Shown here in pieces: positions 44,735 to 56,004 of a stretch of DNA of 64,000 nucleotides (positions are counted from its first letter, which is position 1; every line of letters starts with the position of its first letter). The notes under the pieces are model-generated. The model was not told the origin of the DNA. It searched no databases and saw only the letters and a program-made list of their open reading frames with translations. A program made the position numbers and the translations under genes. The DNA lies in contig JAHDVF020000178.1 of assembly GCA_022606425.2 (NCBI GenBank), positions 1,083,599 to 1,147,598 of the forward strand, written 5' to 3'. This DNA comes from Lepidostoma basale (lineage: Eukaryota; Arthropoda; Insecta; Trichoptera; Lepidostomatidae).

Positions 44735-45025
44735 TGCCGGTATTACAAATAGATTTTTTCCAATTAACCAAAGGACTCCCTTCACATTCTAACCTCACAA
44801 GAAAATACCTCAAATTACGACGCAAACACCTCCAGCCGCTACAATTGCCAAAAATCGACCCTCCTTCAGAGGAACACCCCTATTCATACAAATCAAGCCC
44901 CCGAATAAACAAACAACCCACCAAATCACTTTTACAACAATGTTCTTGTCAGACTTAAGAGCAATAGCCACAAGAGCTGAACCTCTGTAAGCCAGAAGAT
45001 TCAAGTCCGTGTCTAAGTCCAATTG
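44735..45025 (+). mobile_element. Jockey-like LINE 3' end
   Basis: LTKGLPSHSNLTRKYLKL parallels KGIPSHPNHTIKYLSN at 21417-21460. Continues to GAGCTGAACCTCTGTAAGCC, AGAAGATTC and AAGTCCGTGTC at the tail. It lacks the RT part. Confidence 0.7.
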
Positions 45026-45197
45026 TATTAAAGAAAGAGAGTCATTCATCTGATGAAGAGTTATTTATCTTTCATAAGGATTATAAAACCATTATTTTCT
45101 ATCGTGATGATAAACGAACATGGTATTGGTTTTACCAATAGGTTGTACAAAGATAGCGAAGAAATTAAAATGATCATTAAAGTGTCTTGGTAGAAGT

Positions 45198-45312
45198 AAA
45201 CCAACTCACTAACCATCACACTCTCTTACACATTTCTCTCGTTTCTGTTACATTTTTACATAGTGTCATGCACGAACGTCTTTTTCTCCTCACGTGGTCG
45301 ACATTATCTTTT
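45198..45312 (-). mobile_element. LINE-A 3' end, decayed
   Basis: Antisense ACTCACTAACCATCAC, ACACATTTCTCTCG, GTGTCATGCACGAACG, CTCACGTGGTCGACATTA. The GC hairpin is deleted. Confidence 0.65.
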
Positions 45313-45329
45313 ATAAGTAAATTCTAAAA

Positions 45330-45655
45330 ATAAAATAAAACGTTTATTTAGTTTTGTTCTACTTATTATCCTTCTAATTCCGGTTTCGGCAGCTTAAAGA
45401 CAATTAAAATTTATGAAATTAAAAAAAAATTATCGAAGTTTTTTGGTGGTCGTTCATTTTAAATAATGAAAATATAACATTTTTTTGTAAAAAAATTCTT
45501 TATTATTATATATTAAGTGCTTATTGCTTGCTGCCATCTTCAAAAGATGGCAGCAAGCTGCCGAAACTAGTCAACGTTAAACACATGTAGAAGTCCACTA
45601 AATATAATAATAAAGAAATTTTGTATCAATTTTTATTTTATTTTCATTATTTAAG
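45330..45655. repeat. Foldback element with hammerhead-like centre (GGCAGC...GCTGCC)
   Basis: The right half holds AAAAGA-T-GGCAGC-aa-GCTGCC-GAA-ACTAGT-C (about 45544-45580): a perfect 6-bp stem II and a palindromic ACTAGT. The outer right arm (AATAATAATAAAGAAATTTT... to CATTATTTAAG) pairs with 45458-45520. A second, minus-oriented motif remnant (CCGGTTTCGGCAGC) is at 45380-45393. The CTGA part of the core is lost. Confidence 0.6.
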
Positions 45656-46171
45656 CAGAAATTCAGATTGTACGAGTATATTATTAAAGTCCTAAAAACT
45701 AGTGCTTAAAAAATATATTATTAGATTATTTATCTTTTAATGTCAATTGGTTGTATTGTTTTTAAAAAAAATAGGAACAGGCATATAGATATATAGTTGT
45801 ATTTGAACATATTTTATTTTAATATCAATCTTTATATTGAGTGAGGTATGATGACTACTGCCACTGTGTTAACAGACACATTAAACATAATAACGCACGT
45901 CTTGTAGATTCCAGTATATACTGGAATTAATAATATATTATTACAGTGGCATATATAGAGTATATGCGTACTTGAGTTAATAATAGTCGTGTGGACTACA
46001 TATACATGTAGAGGTATTTTTTTTTAATATAAGCAGTACATACAACATCTACCCATAAACGTAAAAATTTGCTGCGCAGATTCACGCTAATGCGCTGTAA
46101 GTAGGTACTGACATAAAATATAATGATTTCTTTTTCTTACGTTTATTTGACGCACACTATTGAAAAAATAC

Positions 46172-46413
46172 GACCTTCGTGGCAGAGTGGTAAGAGCTCT
46201 GATTCCCATTCCGAAGGTTCTGGGTTCGATTCCCGGCGATGGCAGTGTGATTGTCACATTGTCTTTGGTCTGGCGTAGTATTCTAGTGACAATAAAATGG
46301 CGATAGATTGGCTACCTGTCACATGTCACGAGAATCAATATATCAGCTTAAAAAAAATGTATACTGTAATTGGGTTCAAGCAACCTGTTGTATACGTAAA
46401 AAAAAAAAAAAAA
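46172..46413 (+). mobile_element. tRNA-derived SINE, complete with poly(A)
   Basis: GACCTTCGTGGCAGAGTGG, TAAGAGCTCTGA, then GGGTTCGATTCCCGGCG (box B), body GTGTGATTGTCACATTGTC, ATGTCACGAGAATCA, GGTTCAAGCAACCTGTTG, and about 16 As at 46398-46413. tRNA-like folding of the head is plausible, but the anticodon arm is not canonical, so this is not a tRNA gene. Confidence 0.9.
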
Positions 46414-46744
46414 TTGTATTTAAAATATATTAATGAATTTAATATCAATGTTATTTATTGAAATTTATTCGTAAAAGTTCATCATAAATAATGAAAAAAG
46501 AGCGAGAGATCTAGAATTCAGAACATAAGCTGAATCTGGTCAAATAAGATGAACAAGTGGAAATTGTAGCTATATATTGTATCAATAATACAAAAAAATA
46601 TTTAGATTATGCTCATAAAATCGCCTAAGCAGAAATACATATATTTCACATTTAAAAATTATCGATAATTTGTAATAAATTAATGAATTAATTTTTTAAA
46701 TAAGTATTTTCGTTTATACCTATAAAGAATTTTGACAGGTGTAA

Positions 46745-48195
46745 AAATGAAATTTTCGTTTGTTCCTATGACAATTTGAATAATTTCTTCAATAAAAGTT
46801 CTTGCTAGTGTTGGATTGTTTTAAGTACCTAGTTACAGTTAATTTAAAAAAAACGGTAGATACGTGGAATATAAATTAAATAAACACAAATGTCTGTATC
46901 GTCCAGCTGACAACAAGTCCACCATTAACCACTTAATGCTCGGGTTTTTTATTCACAAAAAAAGAACCAAAAATATCAGGTGATTTTGTTATTTATTTAG
47001 AGAATTCACATAATTTAAAAGTTGTCCAGTTCAAAAAAAAGACGCACTCAGATTGTTAGTTTACCTTATTTAACCGTCGCGTTGCCATGTGGTCAATTGA
47101 GTTTCCACTGCCAATTTAAAGTTGATTTTCTTAAAACCTATGGACCCTAATATTATAAAAAAAATTGTGATCCTCCATTGAAGTGTTCTCAATATTTCGT
47201 AATAAAAAAAAAAGCAAAAAATTACTTCCTTCATCCCAAAAAAAAATATTTTCTAAGACTGCCCTCACCTTCATTCGTGTTAAGGTAGAATTTGTTTTGC
47301 TAATATTTACAACTTTATCAAAAGTGACAAATACTTACTCGCTGTTTTGAACGTATTATAAATTATATCTTTGACCTTTTCAATAGGTACGTAATAATAC
47401 CGACTGGATGAAAACGCAGCACGTAACTTAATAATATCAGAACTGTGAAAATATTAACACTTTACCAAAAGGGACAAATATTAATACGTACTCGTTGTCT
47501 TGAACGTACTATACATTTTGCCTAGGTGCCTTTATCCTCGCCCCGCCGGCCGCGGCGCGCAGACAAGTTTATACCCGATGTCCAGTCGCCCGTATGCTGT
47601 GACGCATTCCATATCAGAAATCGCATGGTTCCAGAAAAAAATTAATAATGATATGTTTTCAAATAATCCATGTATGTTATACATATCGATCTATTCCTAA
47701 TGAAATTCCCTACAAGATGACATAAATTAAATTTTGATTCATCTAGTCATGTGCTTGATATTTAGATAAAGTTAGCGGTAAACTGAACTTACCACATGGG
47801 AGCGAGCGTTTTGTTTTGAACACGGTACGTTAAGGGTTAACGCAAAGAAGTGGAAACGCGCGAGCAGTGCTCGGGTTGGCGCGATACGATACATGCGCCG
47901 CGCGCGAACACTGCTCGTTCAAAAGCATTAAGTGGTTAAAAATAAAAAAAAATGTGTTAAATTATTAATTTTATTTTATTTTATATTATGCATTTTAAAT
48001 AATTTGTTTTAGCTTTATTTTGTGGACATTGGACGATCGAAGTATTTGCGGGAGATGCCTATTGGTGGCGATGAGGTTCGCAACCCATTACACCGCGTCT
48101 CTTGTGAAGGCGAAAAGAGAAGATTGGATTGCCGCATCGGTTAAAGTGTGGCAGTCCATTATTTCTGCCTACCCTTTTCGAGAGACGGTTAGTTA
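46745..48195 (+). mobile_element. Unclassified element (copy 2) carrying a piggyBac-like insertion
   Basis: 46745-46928 (CTTGCTAGTGTTGGATTG, ATACGTGGAATATAAATTAA, ATCGTCCAGCTGACAAC) and 47936-48195 (TTTGTTTTAG, then codons LWTLDDRSICGRCLLVAMRF and KREDWIAASVKVWQS, then the LINE-A end GAGACGGTTAGTTAG) match copy 1 at 28502-28895 in order and orientation. The middle 46929-47935 is absent from copy 1. Confidence 0.7.
46929..47935. mobile_element. Non-autonomous piggyBac-like element, 1007 bp
   Basis: Terminal inverted repeats CCACTTAATGCT (46929-46940) and AGCATTAAGTGG (47924-47935), 12 bp exact, are bordered by TTAA at 46925-46928 and 47936-47939. The host repeat at 28502-28895 shows the uninterrupted site. 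Inside, a ~65-base segment is repeated directly (CAAAAGTGACAAATACTTAC near 47319; CCAAAAGGGACAAATATTAA near 47463). A GC-rich subterminal region holds CGAGCAGTGCTCG and GAACACTGCTCG near 47868 and 47906. No transposase frame. Confidence 0.8.
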
Positions 48196-48657
48196 GTTTT
48201 TTAAATATGATTTTATTAGTGATTCTTAATTAAATATTATTCTGTTCGTTCATTTTAAGATCATATTAAAAGGGTAAAATTATTTTCTTGGTAATTGTTT
48301 TTTTTTGTCATAATACAATAACATTTGGCTTTTTTGCTGTAACAACGCCATTAGTTACGCCAATTTCAAGAAGTTTCATTATTTTATTTGGAAGTGATGT
48401 CAAATAGAATATAAGTACAAAGTAAGTTATTTATTTTGGAGTTTTACCTATATCAATGTTCGAAAATTCATTGATTTTATTTACTTATTAAGTAATTGTA
48501 TTCTAGTAAAAAAAATTTTTTTTTATAATAAATTCCAATATAAATGTTATTTCAGCGCTTTGGTGTTCAAATGAATCCCCTCTCAAACGAAATATGATAA
48601 AGAACATCTTTTTATTTATGTATTAGAACTAAATTTAGTTAGAGCTAAAATTTGTTC

Positions 48658-48893
48658 TCTTACATCGTTAACATATAATTTTTTACCATTCTTTCTTCAT
48701 TCATTCTGTCCAAACCATCTTAATGATCCTTTTATTATTTTGTTCACAACACCATCATTCGCACCGCATTCACTTCTTATATTTTCATTCGACACTCTAT
48801 CATACACATAGTATCCACACATTCGTCTAAGAGATCTAATTTCTATTGCATTTATTTTACTTTCATCCTTCTTTTGCCAGTTCCATGTTAATT
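48658..48893 (-). mobile_element. LINE-A internal fragment
   Basis: Antisense of the SEAWNWQKKDESRI to RWF region, matching 40600-40840 closely, with neither 3' tail nor YADD part. Confidence 0.8.
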
Positions 48894-49603
48894 TAATACG
48901 TTAAATAATATAAGTTTTATTTTATATAATAATACCAAATGTTAAATAAACATAAAAGTACAATAAATATTTAAAAAGAAAATACTTAACGATTTTCCTT
49001 ATGTACATTTGAAAGTACTTGTGTTTACATACTTATGTTATATGCTAACGTTAATGGCAATAAAAACACAATTGTTGGAACATGCATTGAATGACGTTAT
49101 TCGGGAAAAATCTGTGGTTTTCGGAAAAGTATGAAAACGAACCATCAATCTTCATTATATATCGTATGTTAATTGAATTTGATCACTTTGTTGAAAAGGA
49201 AGCAGGTGCTTTAATGGTTGAAGTAAAATAATAATAAATTTTTCCGATATGGGTAATTGTACATGACGGTTGTCGATGATAGCGATGAAAATGTTTTCAC
49301 AGTGTCGGCACGTCCATTGTTGATTTGAAGCATGATTCGACACAACTTGTGAACATTTATTACTTTTAAACATCGTGATGCATAGTCAATATTGTATATT
49401 TTTATGTTATTTGCATTCTGCGTACACGTTTCTTGCTGTTTAAAGTAAGAGGCTTTACGACTTTGTTTTCATTTAAATAATTGCAGTTGTTCAAATACAT
49501 TTCTTATTATAATCTGATCAGTAAAAAAATCATATCGTCAACATTGCTGCTAAAATGCAGCTGTGCTCAAGTTACGTCGAAAACAATATCATTATGATTG
49601 TTT
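48894..49603. other. Intron, nothing recognised
   Basis: Includes a 72-codon minus frame (49155-49373) with no recognisable family. Confidence 0.5.
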
Positions 49604-50043
49604 GTATAGAACAGTGGTTCTCAAACTTATTTCGTCTATCGCCCACTTTGAAAATCAATTATTTTTCAGCGCCCCCCAATTTTTTTTTACTTTACCACAT
49701 CTTAAAAACAACAATGATATTCATTACTTTAATTCTAAACTAGACTTTTTTTACCAGTGGGAGCAATTAAAACGCAACTTTATAATATTAAGAGTATATT
49801 CAAATTAAAACGAACATAATCAATTTTAATTTTAAAACTTACTTAATGCGTAGGATGAATCTGATGATTTTTAACAAGTTTGTTGATATCAGTTTCCGAA
49901 TTTACTCAAAAACAGCCGCAAGTCGCCGCGTTAGTTACCACTTCAACACCCCCCGTTTTTTTGGGCCCTTTACCGCCCCCTTCTAGGCCACCAGCGCCAA
50001 CAAGGGGGCGTTATCGCCCACTTTGCGAAAGACTGGTATAGAA
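49604..50043. mobile_element. Non-autonomous hAT element with 8-bp TSD
   Basis: The element 49612-50035 starts CAGTGGTTCTCAAAC and ends GCGAAAGACTG (inverse CAGTCTTTCGC), both typical of hAT termini. GTATAGAA flanks it at 49604-49611 and 50036-50043. Subterminal ATCGCCCACTTTG occurs at both ends in inverted sense. Length 424 bp, no transposase. Confidence 0.9.
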
Positions 50044-50129
50044 CAATGATTTCTTAAGTGGTCTATAAGAATCGCGTGGGGATGATTTTTCTTGTTGGGG
50101 GAAAATGTCAGGAAAAACATATTAAGGTT

Positions 50130-50335
50130 CCTTCTACTTCTACTTCTTTTCCTTTTAGACCTTTGGTCTGTTCCTGTAGCAAGTCCGGGCTCTCTCGGAA
50201 AGTTGACTCTCAGTAATCCCTCTATATCTTTGGCGGTCTTCCAGAGGGGCTGTAGTTAAAGGAAATTGATGCGCCACAACGTATGTAATTCTGGTGGGGT
50301 CCATCCTCTGCACGTGAGTTGAGGTTCCACGGGGA
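50130..50335 (-). pseudogene. RTE-like LINE C-terminal fragment
   Basis: Minus strand: THVQRMDPTRITYVVAHQFP, then EDRQRYRGITESQLSERART, then a (GAA)-rich tail (antisense CTTCTACTTCTACTTCTT). Same family as 868-1198, with better 3' coding sequence. Confidence 0.65.
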
Positions 50336-50805
50336 TTAAATGATTTACTGACCACACGTGGACCCCATTTACATCAAACCATCATCTGGATTAAAGCATT
50401 ATATAAATGACATAATACACCTTAACCAGATTGTGTGTACATAATATTTATAAGAGCTTTGTGATGTGCTACTTTTACGTGTAATTTCATCGTAAAATAT
50501 GTGTTTATAACAGTAGCAATGCATCGCGCGTTCACGCAGATAATAATGCTTGTTCAGACTAAATGATTGCAATAATATACTGACTATTAAAGTATACTAT
50601 CTTATCTACGTTAATATGTTTATGGAAATACAATATTTGGCTGGTAAAGGGTTAACTTAAATAAATATTGTCATGCGGTTTACGGGGTTAAACAGTTTGG
50701 GAACATTTGGCATAGAACAAAGTTTAATCAGTTGCCGAAACAGATTTTTTATTGAAATTTTATCAAGTGTTATTTAATATTGCTATGTATTATATGATAT
50801 TACAA

Positions 50806-50823
50806 TATGATCTCCGAAACGTC
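50806..50823 (+). repeat. 3' half of a hammerhead-like motif (CTGAAG family)
   Basis: ATGATCTCCGAAACGTC, matching the end of the motif at 22095-22113. The 5' half is missing. Confidence 0.4.
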
Positions 50824-50999
50824 AGCCCAGAATATCGAGTTGTTCCTTTTAACCAATGAAATATAATATATACAAAATACATAGAAACAATGTAGTTCTT
50901 GTAGTTATTTTATAGAAAGGAAATGTACATTTTGAATATTTAAAATAGAATAACATGTCTAATATTATTAATTTTTAACTTTAAAAATAGTGTTTTTAA

Positions 51000-51236
51000 G
51001 ATAATCAAATGATTTAACTGTAATCTCTTGATGGAAGTTCATTTTAAATAATAATTTTATATAACGATGTTTTTATAACTACTTCCACATTTGTCTTTAT
51101 TTCGACAGCGACCGGTATTGCCGGGCCATTCTGAACAGTCTGTCGATGCCAGCGAGCCTGGCGAAACCGGTCTCTGTTGAAATAAAGACAAATGTGGAAG
51201 TAGTTACAAAAAACATCGTTTTATATAATAATTATT
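51000..51236. repeat. Foldback element, best copy of the GCCAG...CTGGC family
   Basis: Left arm about 51050-51127, right arm about 51157-51236, nearly perfect (AACTACTTCCACATTTGTCT / AGACAAATGTGGAAGTAGTT). Centre: CTGTCGA (51140-51146), T, GCCAG-cgagc-CTGGC, GAA (51163-51165), ACCGGT (51166-51171), C (51172). Compared with a hammerhead core only the A6 position (T) is wrong. The left arm contains a decayed inverted copy of the GAAACCGGTC part. The flank ATAATCAAATGATT...CTCTTGATGGAAGTT is shared with 1510. Confidence 0.8.
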
Positions 51237-51465
51237 AAAAAATAGTGGTTAATCAATATTTTTTTTATTGAATTCCAACAATTCCATGTTTTTGTACATC
51301 GGTCGCTGAGAGCATAAGAAACAAAAAAAAAGTTTATCAATGTAAGCGATGCTGTTAAACCGGTCACAATTTTTTTTTTAAATGTCAGAAATTTCGAGAT
51401 TTCATTGGAAACAATACATACATTTTACAATTACTCGTATTTGGTAATTATTACAATTTTCAGCT

Positions 51466-51890
51466 AACTAACTAACCAACCATCACGCCATCTCCCCGAA
51501 GGGGTAGGTAGAAAGAATGGACTGCCACACTTTTCTTTCCTGACAAATGTCTTTCGCTTCGTGTCATGCACGCGCGTCGATTTCTCTGCCGGTTCTTCTC
51601 TATTTCTGGTTCCATTTACATCGTGAACGTATACTTTTTTTACATTTCTTTCTTCATTAATTTATTCCATATGTCCAAACCATCTTAATGATCCGTTCAT
51701 TATTTTGTTCATAACACCATCATTCGCACCGCATTCACTTCTTATATTTTCATTCCACACTCTATCGTACACACAGTATCACACATTCGTCTAAGAGATC
51801 TTATTTCTACTGCATTTATTCTACTTTCATCCTTCTTTTGCCAGTTCCATGCTTTGCTTCCATACATAAGAGTCGGTAGAAGAACACATT
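51466..51890 (-). mobile_element. LINE-A 3' copy
   Basis: Complete antisense 3' part: (TTAG)n tail, hairpin CCCCGAAGGGG, C-terminus and the RMC/GSEAW region, ending near 51890. A probable TSD ATTA(C/T)AATTTT flanks it (left about 51452, right about 51890-51900). Confidence 0.85.
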
Positions 51891-52813
51891 ATAATTTTAA
51901 AATTGATTAAAAACTGTATATATTTATCTACTTGATCTGAACACGTTTGATGTTGTATTTTGTTTTACGCATAACGTAACCGTTCTTTTTCGCTATTACG
52001 TCAAATGTTTCGCGTAGTGATCTGTTGACCAACGGAAAAATCTAACGTAATATTTGCAATGCGACACAACGTTACTCTTTGCCAGTCGTTGGCAGAGTGA
52101 CAGCGCCAAGCGCCAGATAGCGAACCAACACACCTCCAAACGACTACGCTGCTATTTATTGAGCCTAGACCATTCTACAAAGATTAAAAGACAATACTCT
52201 AAAAACGAACCACCCAGTGGAAGTGTAGTCAAACATTCATGAGGCATTGCAAAAAAATCATACAAATGTTTTGAACACGTTGATAAGGAATACTTTAAAT
52301 GAATTCACATTTCCGAAAGTACGCTACTTGTGTTCCACGTACGCTTGTGATATTTGCGTTGGAAATTTTCTAGTCACACCACCTGTTAAACGACCAATCG
52401 GAGAGTCCCTAGTAATGTAGTCATAAGCCACACCGTAATAGTCTCGACGTACATATTTATCAGCCTTGCCAATGAATGGGTCGAAAGGTGCATCTCGTTT
52501 TGTCAGCTTACGTTTTTATACTTTTTGTTTCTTCTGCGAACCTAATCTAACTTTCTGTTCGGCTTGAGTACACATATAAAAATTCTTCGTAACACATTGT
52601 TGTGTAAACTCATATAATGATGGTACGTTTCCGTGTTAGTATCGTGCAAAATGGTTTGGTGTTCTGAAAACTGGAAGACTTTTTTTTAAATTATGTAATA
52701 ATGTTTTCACTAACACGATTTTAAGTAAAATGCCAACTGAAATTTACGCAAACACATTTTTTGTATATTTTTAAATGTTTTGTTTCTTCGTCTTAACGGT
52801 GGTTATGACCACC
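51891..52813. other. Intron, nothing recognised
   Basis: 52050-52500 is moderately GC-rich with a 62-codon + frame of no family. No repeat copy in the window. Confidence 0.45.
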
Positions 52814-52848
52814 CTGAAGATGGAGACTACAACGATCTCCGAAATGTT
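52814..52848 (+). ncRNA. Putative hammerhead ribozyme core (CTGAAGA type)
   Basis: CTGAAGA (52814-52820), T, GGAG...CTCC (52822-52825 / 52837-52840), GAA (52841-52843), ATGT (A15.1 and U16.1 can pair), then T at position 17, a permitted cleavage-site base. Sister copy of 22079-22113 with the same loop sequence (CAACGAT). No long stem I is visible. Confidence 0.45.
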
Positions 52849-52974
52849 GATCCAGAAAAACCAGATAAATGGGTTTTCCCATGATCGCAAATATAAATGT
52901 TGCTACCAATCGTGAAATTATTATATATAAATATTTTTTTTCAAGATATATAATGTTTTTTTTAAATATCTTTA

Positions 52975-53098
52975 TGCAGTTCTATGGCAATACAATTCTT
53001 GAAAGATTTTAGCTTCATTTATGATTTTCTTCCAAGCTCCTCGATCCTGCGCTTTTGCTTCCAGCAGTCCAATTCGCTCAACCTAGCCAACCTAGCCA
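52975..53098 (-). repeat. LINE 3' fragment, family of 7130-7440
   Basis: CTATGGCAATACAATTCTTG, GATTTTAGCTTC, CAAGCTCCTCGATCCTGCGC matches 7141-7260. About 120 bases. Confidence 0.65.
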
Positions 53099-53404
53099 TA
53101 TGAATTAATCGGAAACATCAACTAGATTAATAAGTACCGTACATTCACGGAGATTATAACAATCACAGATTTAGAAGTTTTAACGTTAAATTAGCCACGA
53201 ATGAAGACAGTCGTTTATTTTTTTTTCAATGTACATATAATTTTTTCATTTAATTAAGGGTAATTAACCCTCTTACGAAATTTACTTATTTATAATGCGT
53301 TGCTAGTACTAATTTATAATGCGTTGCAAACCAAAATATGAATGTAGTCTATAGAAATTTATGTTCTTTTTTAATAATCATATACAACTCTTCATTAAAT
53401 AATT

Positions 53405-53570
53405 ATTATAAATGAAAAACGTATATTTTATGGAAAAGTTTCTCGTTTGTTGCGTATTAAAGTAAAGACATTTTAAAAATACGTTTATGTTTTATTATAT
53501 ATATTATTTTATAGGAGTGACATGGTTCCGCTATTCTGAGGCATCATTAAATGTTTATATTTGAATGTAT
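53405..53570. repeat. P1 foldback fragment
   Basis: ATACGTTTATGTTTTATTAT and ATAGGAGTGACATGGTTCCG, then TTCTGAGGCATCATTAAATG, correspond to the left arm and centre of the 2741 family. Confidence 0.5.
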
Positions 53571-54864
53571 TAAAAATATATATGATTATTTGCAATGAAT
53601 TCAAATAATAAGTTTTTAGTTTACTATGTCTATTATGTACAATGCATAATACGTGCTATTGTATATTATTATTTATCTTATCAGGTGTTACTTCAGCATA
53701 ATGCATTGTCAATTATCTTTTGTATAAGGAAATTGATGTTCAACTGCACATTATTTCCTTAGTGCATTCGGACTAGCACCAGTCCAACTTGGCCTTGGAC
53801 AAGATTAGACCTTGAACTTATTTACGTTGTACTGAATACACTACAGTGGCATACATATTCTGTGGAATGATTCACAGGGAACACCTCTGCTGATAACTAA
53901 TCCAGAAGAGTATATTCGGTTAATATTATCAGTATTAGGTACTCCACATTTATGTGTGGATATTTTAGGCATGACATGTCAAATAGAGATAAAAAATCTT
54001 CTATTGAATTAAAAATCTTAAAAAAATATTCTTATTTCTTTTTTTCTTTTTTATATTCTCGTACTTTGTTTAAACAACACTTACATTAAAAAAATTAAAA
54101 TGATATTGAAATGTTTCGGACAACCAATCATTCTTCAGTGATACACATGATAAAGATACACATTTAAAATATCATAAAATTGTTTACATGATCTGACAGA
54201 TGTTATAAAGATTTGTTTTGAACGTTTATGCTTTTGTTATAACAAATATTATGAGTCAATTTAAAATTTAAAAAAATAATTTAAAGTTCTTATTGGGATT
54301 CAGGTAATTACTTACAACAAAGGAAATAAATCAAAGATTGGACTTGACGTTAAATTTATTTGATTATTTATAATTTTTCATTATTTTTAATTGCTTTATT
54401 AATTTCTAAAGTTTCGTAATTGCTTAAAGTTATATTTCTATTATTATAATAGCATGCAAAATTTCAACGCCATTATCTTTATTAAATGAATGATCTTTAA
54501 AACTAACTCTTACATTGAAAAAAATTACATAGGCATAAGTTTAAATAAAGTATATAAAAAAGAAAAAGAGAAATAAAGCATCTATAATACAACACAAAGT
54601 ATGGCGAATATAGAAGAAATATATATATTGTTATTTTATAAAACGAGAACCAATGTACAATATTTCATCTGAAATATAAAAAAAAATGTATCACTTAAAT
54701 ATGGCTTCGTATCACTCGTACTTCTATTTTAGTGGCCACGTATCACTTAATTTGTGTCACTTTAAATCCAAAATGGCAAGAGAAATAATAAAGTTGAGAC
54801 CCTATTTAGGACCATCCCTACGAGACTAGGTTGCCATTGTCACAGAGAAAAATTAGATAACTAA
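53571..54864. other. Intron, nothing recognised
   Basis: AT-rich throughout. ATGTTTCGGACAACC at 54113 may be a remnant of a foldback centre. Confidence 0.5.
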
Positions 54865-54975
54865 AATTAACGTTTTCAAGAAGTTTTCTTATATTTTATT
54901 GGAGTGACATATTTCGCGATGGTATAGGCATTGTTATTATTGTTTGTCATTACGTTTGGTAGCTACCTTGCGTAA
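54865..54975. repeat. P1 foldback fragment
   Basis: AACGTTTTCAAGAAGTTTTC, TTATATTTTATTGGAGTGAC, ATATTTCGCGATGG, GGCATTGTT. Left arm only. Confidence 0.5.
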
Positions 54976-55172
54976 TGTTTTACTTCTTTTAAATGTAATT
55001 TTGAAATGTTATAGATTTTTGTTTCAAGCATAATTAAACAAAAAAAAATTTCCCCATTGAACATGGTCTTCAATATGAGATGTTTAATACGATATTAACT
55101 CCCATCGGTTAACTTTATGACTTCTTAATGAACTTATTAAAAGTTAAGGCATTAACACTGTGAAATTCCATA

Positions 55173-55502
55173 GTAATCTACTTTGGGAATTAAAAAAACA
55201 TTGTTTAAACCACTTTTTAATAAAAAAATATTAAAATACACAGCTGTAAAAATATAACAAATACTACACAAAGAAAGACTAATAAAAAACGCATTTAGAA
55301 TTCGATACGAAAATTCAAATTTAAAAGTTAGTAGCTACTTACAAATATTTTTTAACATCAAAATAATAAATAATATTAAATAAAAATAATACATGAAGAT
55401 GGAGGTACGAGTATCCTCCGAAACATGTCGTGTATTCTAATATTTTTTTTTATTAAAATGTGGTTTAAACAATTTTTTTTTAATTCCCAAAGTAGACTTC
55501 TT
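55173..55502. repeat. Foldback element with hammerhead-like centre (GGAGG...CCTCC)
   Basis: Arms 55173-55242 (CTACTTTGGGAATTAAAAAA ... AAAATACAC) and 55430-55500 (GTGTATTCTAAT ... AATTCCCAAAGTAG). The centre at about 55392-55429 is ATGAAGA-T-GGAGG-tacgagtat-CCTCC-GAA-ACATGT-C, followed directly by the right arm. Only the C3 position differs from the hammerhead core. About 140 bases separate the left arm from the core. Confidence 0.7.
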
Positions 55503-55964
55503 AATGAGTTCTTTTTTAAATTAAAATGGTGTAAATTGGAACTAAGACAAAACTTATGAGTAAACAAATTATCTTTTAATGTTAGAGTGAAGGACAATCG
55601 ATACGAATATATTTGTACTGTGATGAATTAACCACCAATCCACCAGAACGCGCTCCACGAGTTGTGTTCTGGTTTATGGTTTTGATAGTCAATTGAATAG
55701 TTTATTGATTTGAATTGATATGACCTCCGTATTGGACGTTGATCAGAGAATCGAACCTCGCATTGATCTATTATTCCTAAAAGATCAATTGATAAACGTA
55801 CCATATAGTGGAATACGTATATGAATTAATTTGTATTAAACTTTGAAACGAAGGATTTTAACGGTATGTTTTGCAGATGAAAAGTTGAATCAAACCATAA
55901 TACGCACTCCAATGTTTATCTATCAGTTTTTAGAAAAAAATGTTTGTTTTGGAGGGTAGGAAGC

Positions 55965-56004
55965 ATAATAAAAAAGTGCGTCTTATAGTCCGAAAAATAC
56001 GGTA
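55965..56004. repeat. DNA-transposon terminal motif, single end
   Basis: AAAAAAGTGCGTCTTATAGT then CCGAAAAATACGGTA. I recall this as a terminal repeat of DNA elements found in many animals. No matching opposite end was found nearby. Confidence 0.45.

Noticed and set aside
46172..46250. tRNA gene (box A and box B present)
   Set aside because: The same head recurs in at least seven places followed by the same ~150-base body and a tail, so it is the head of a SINE.
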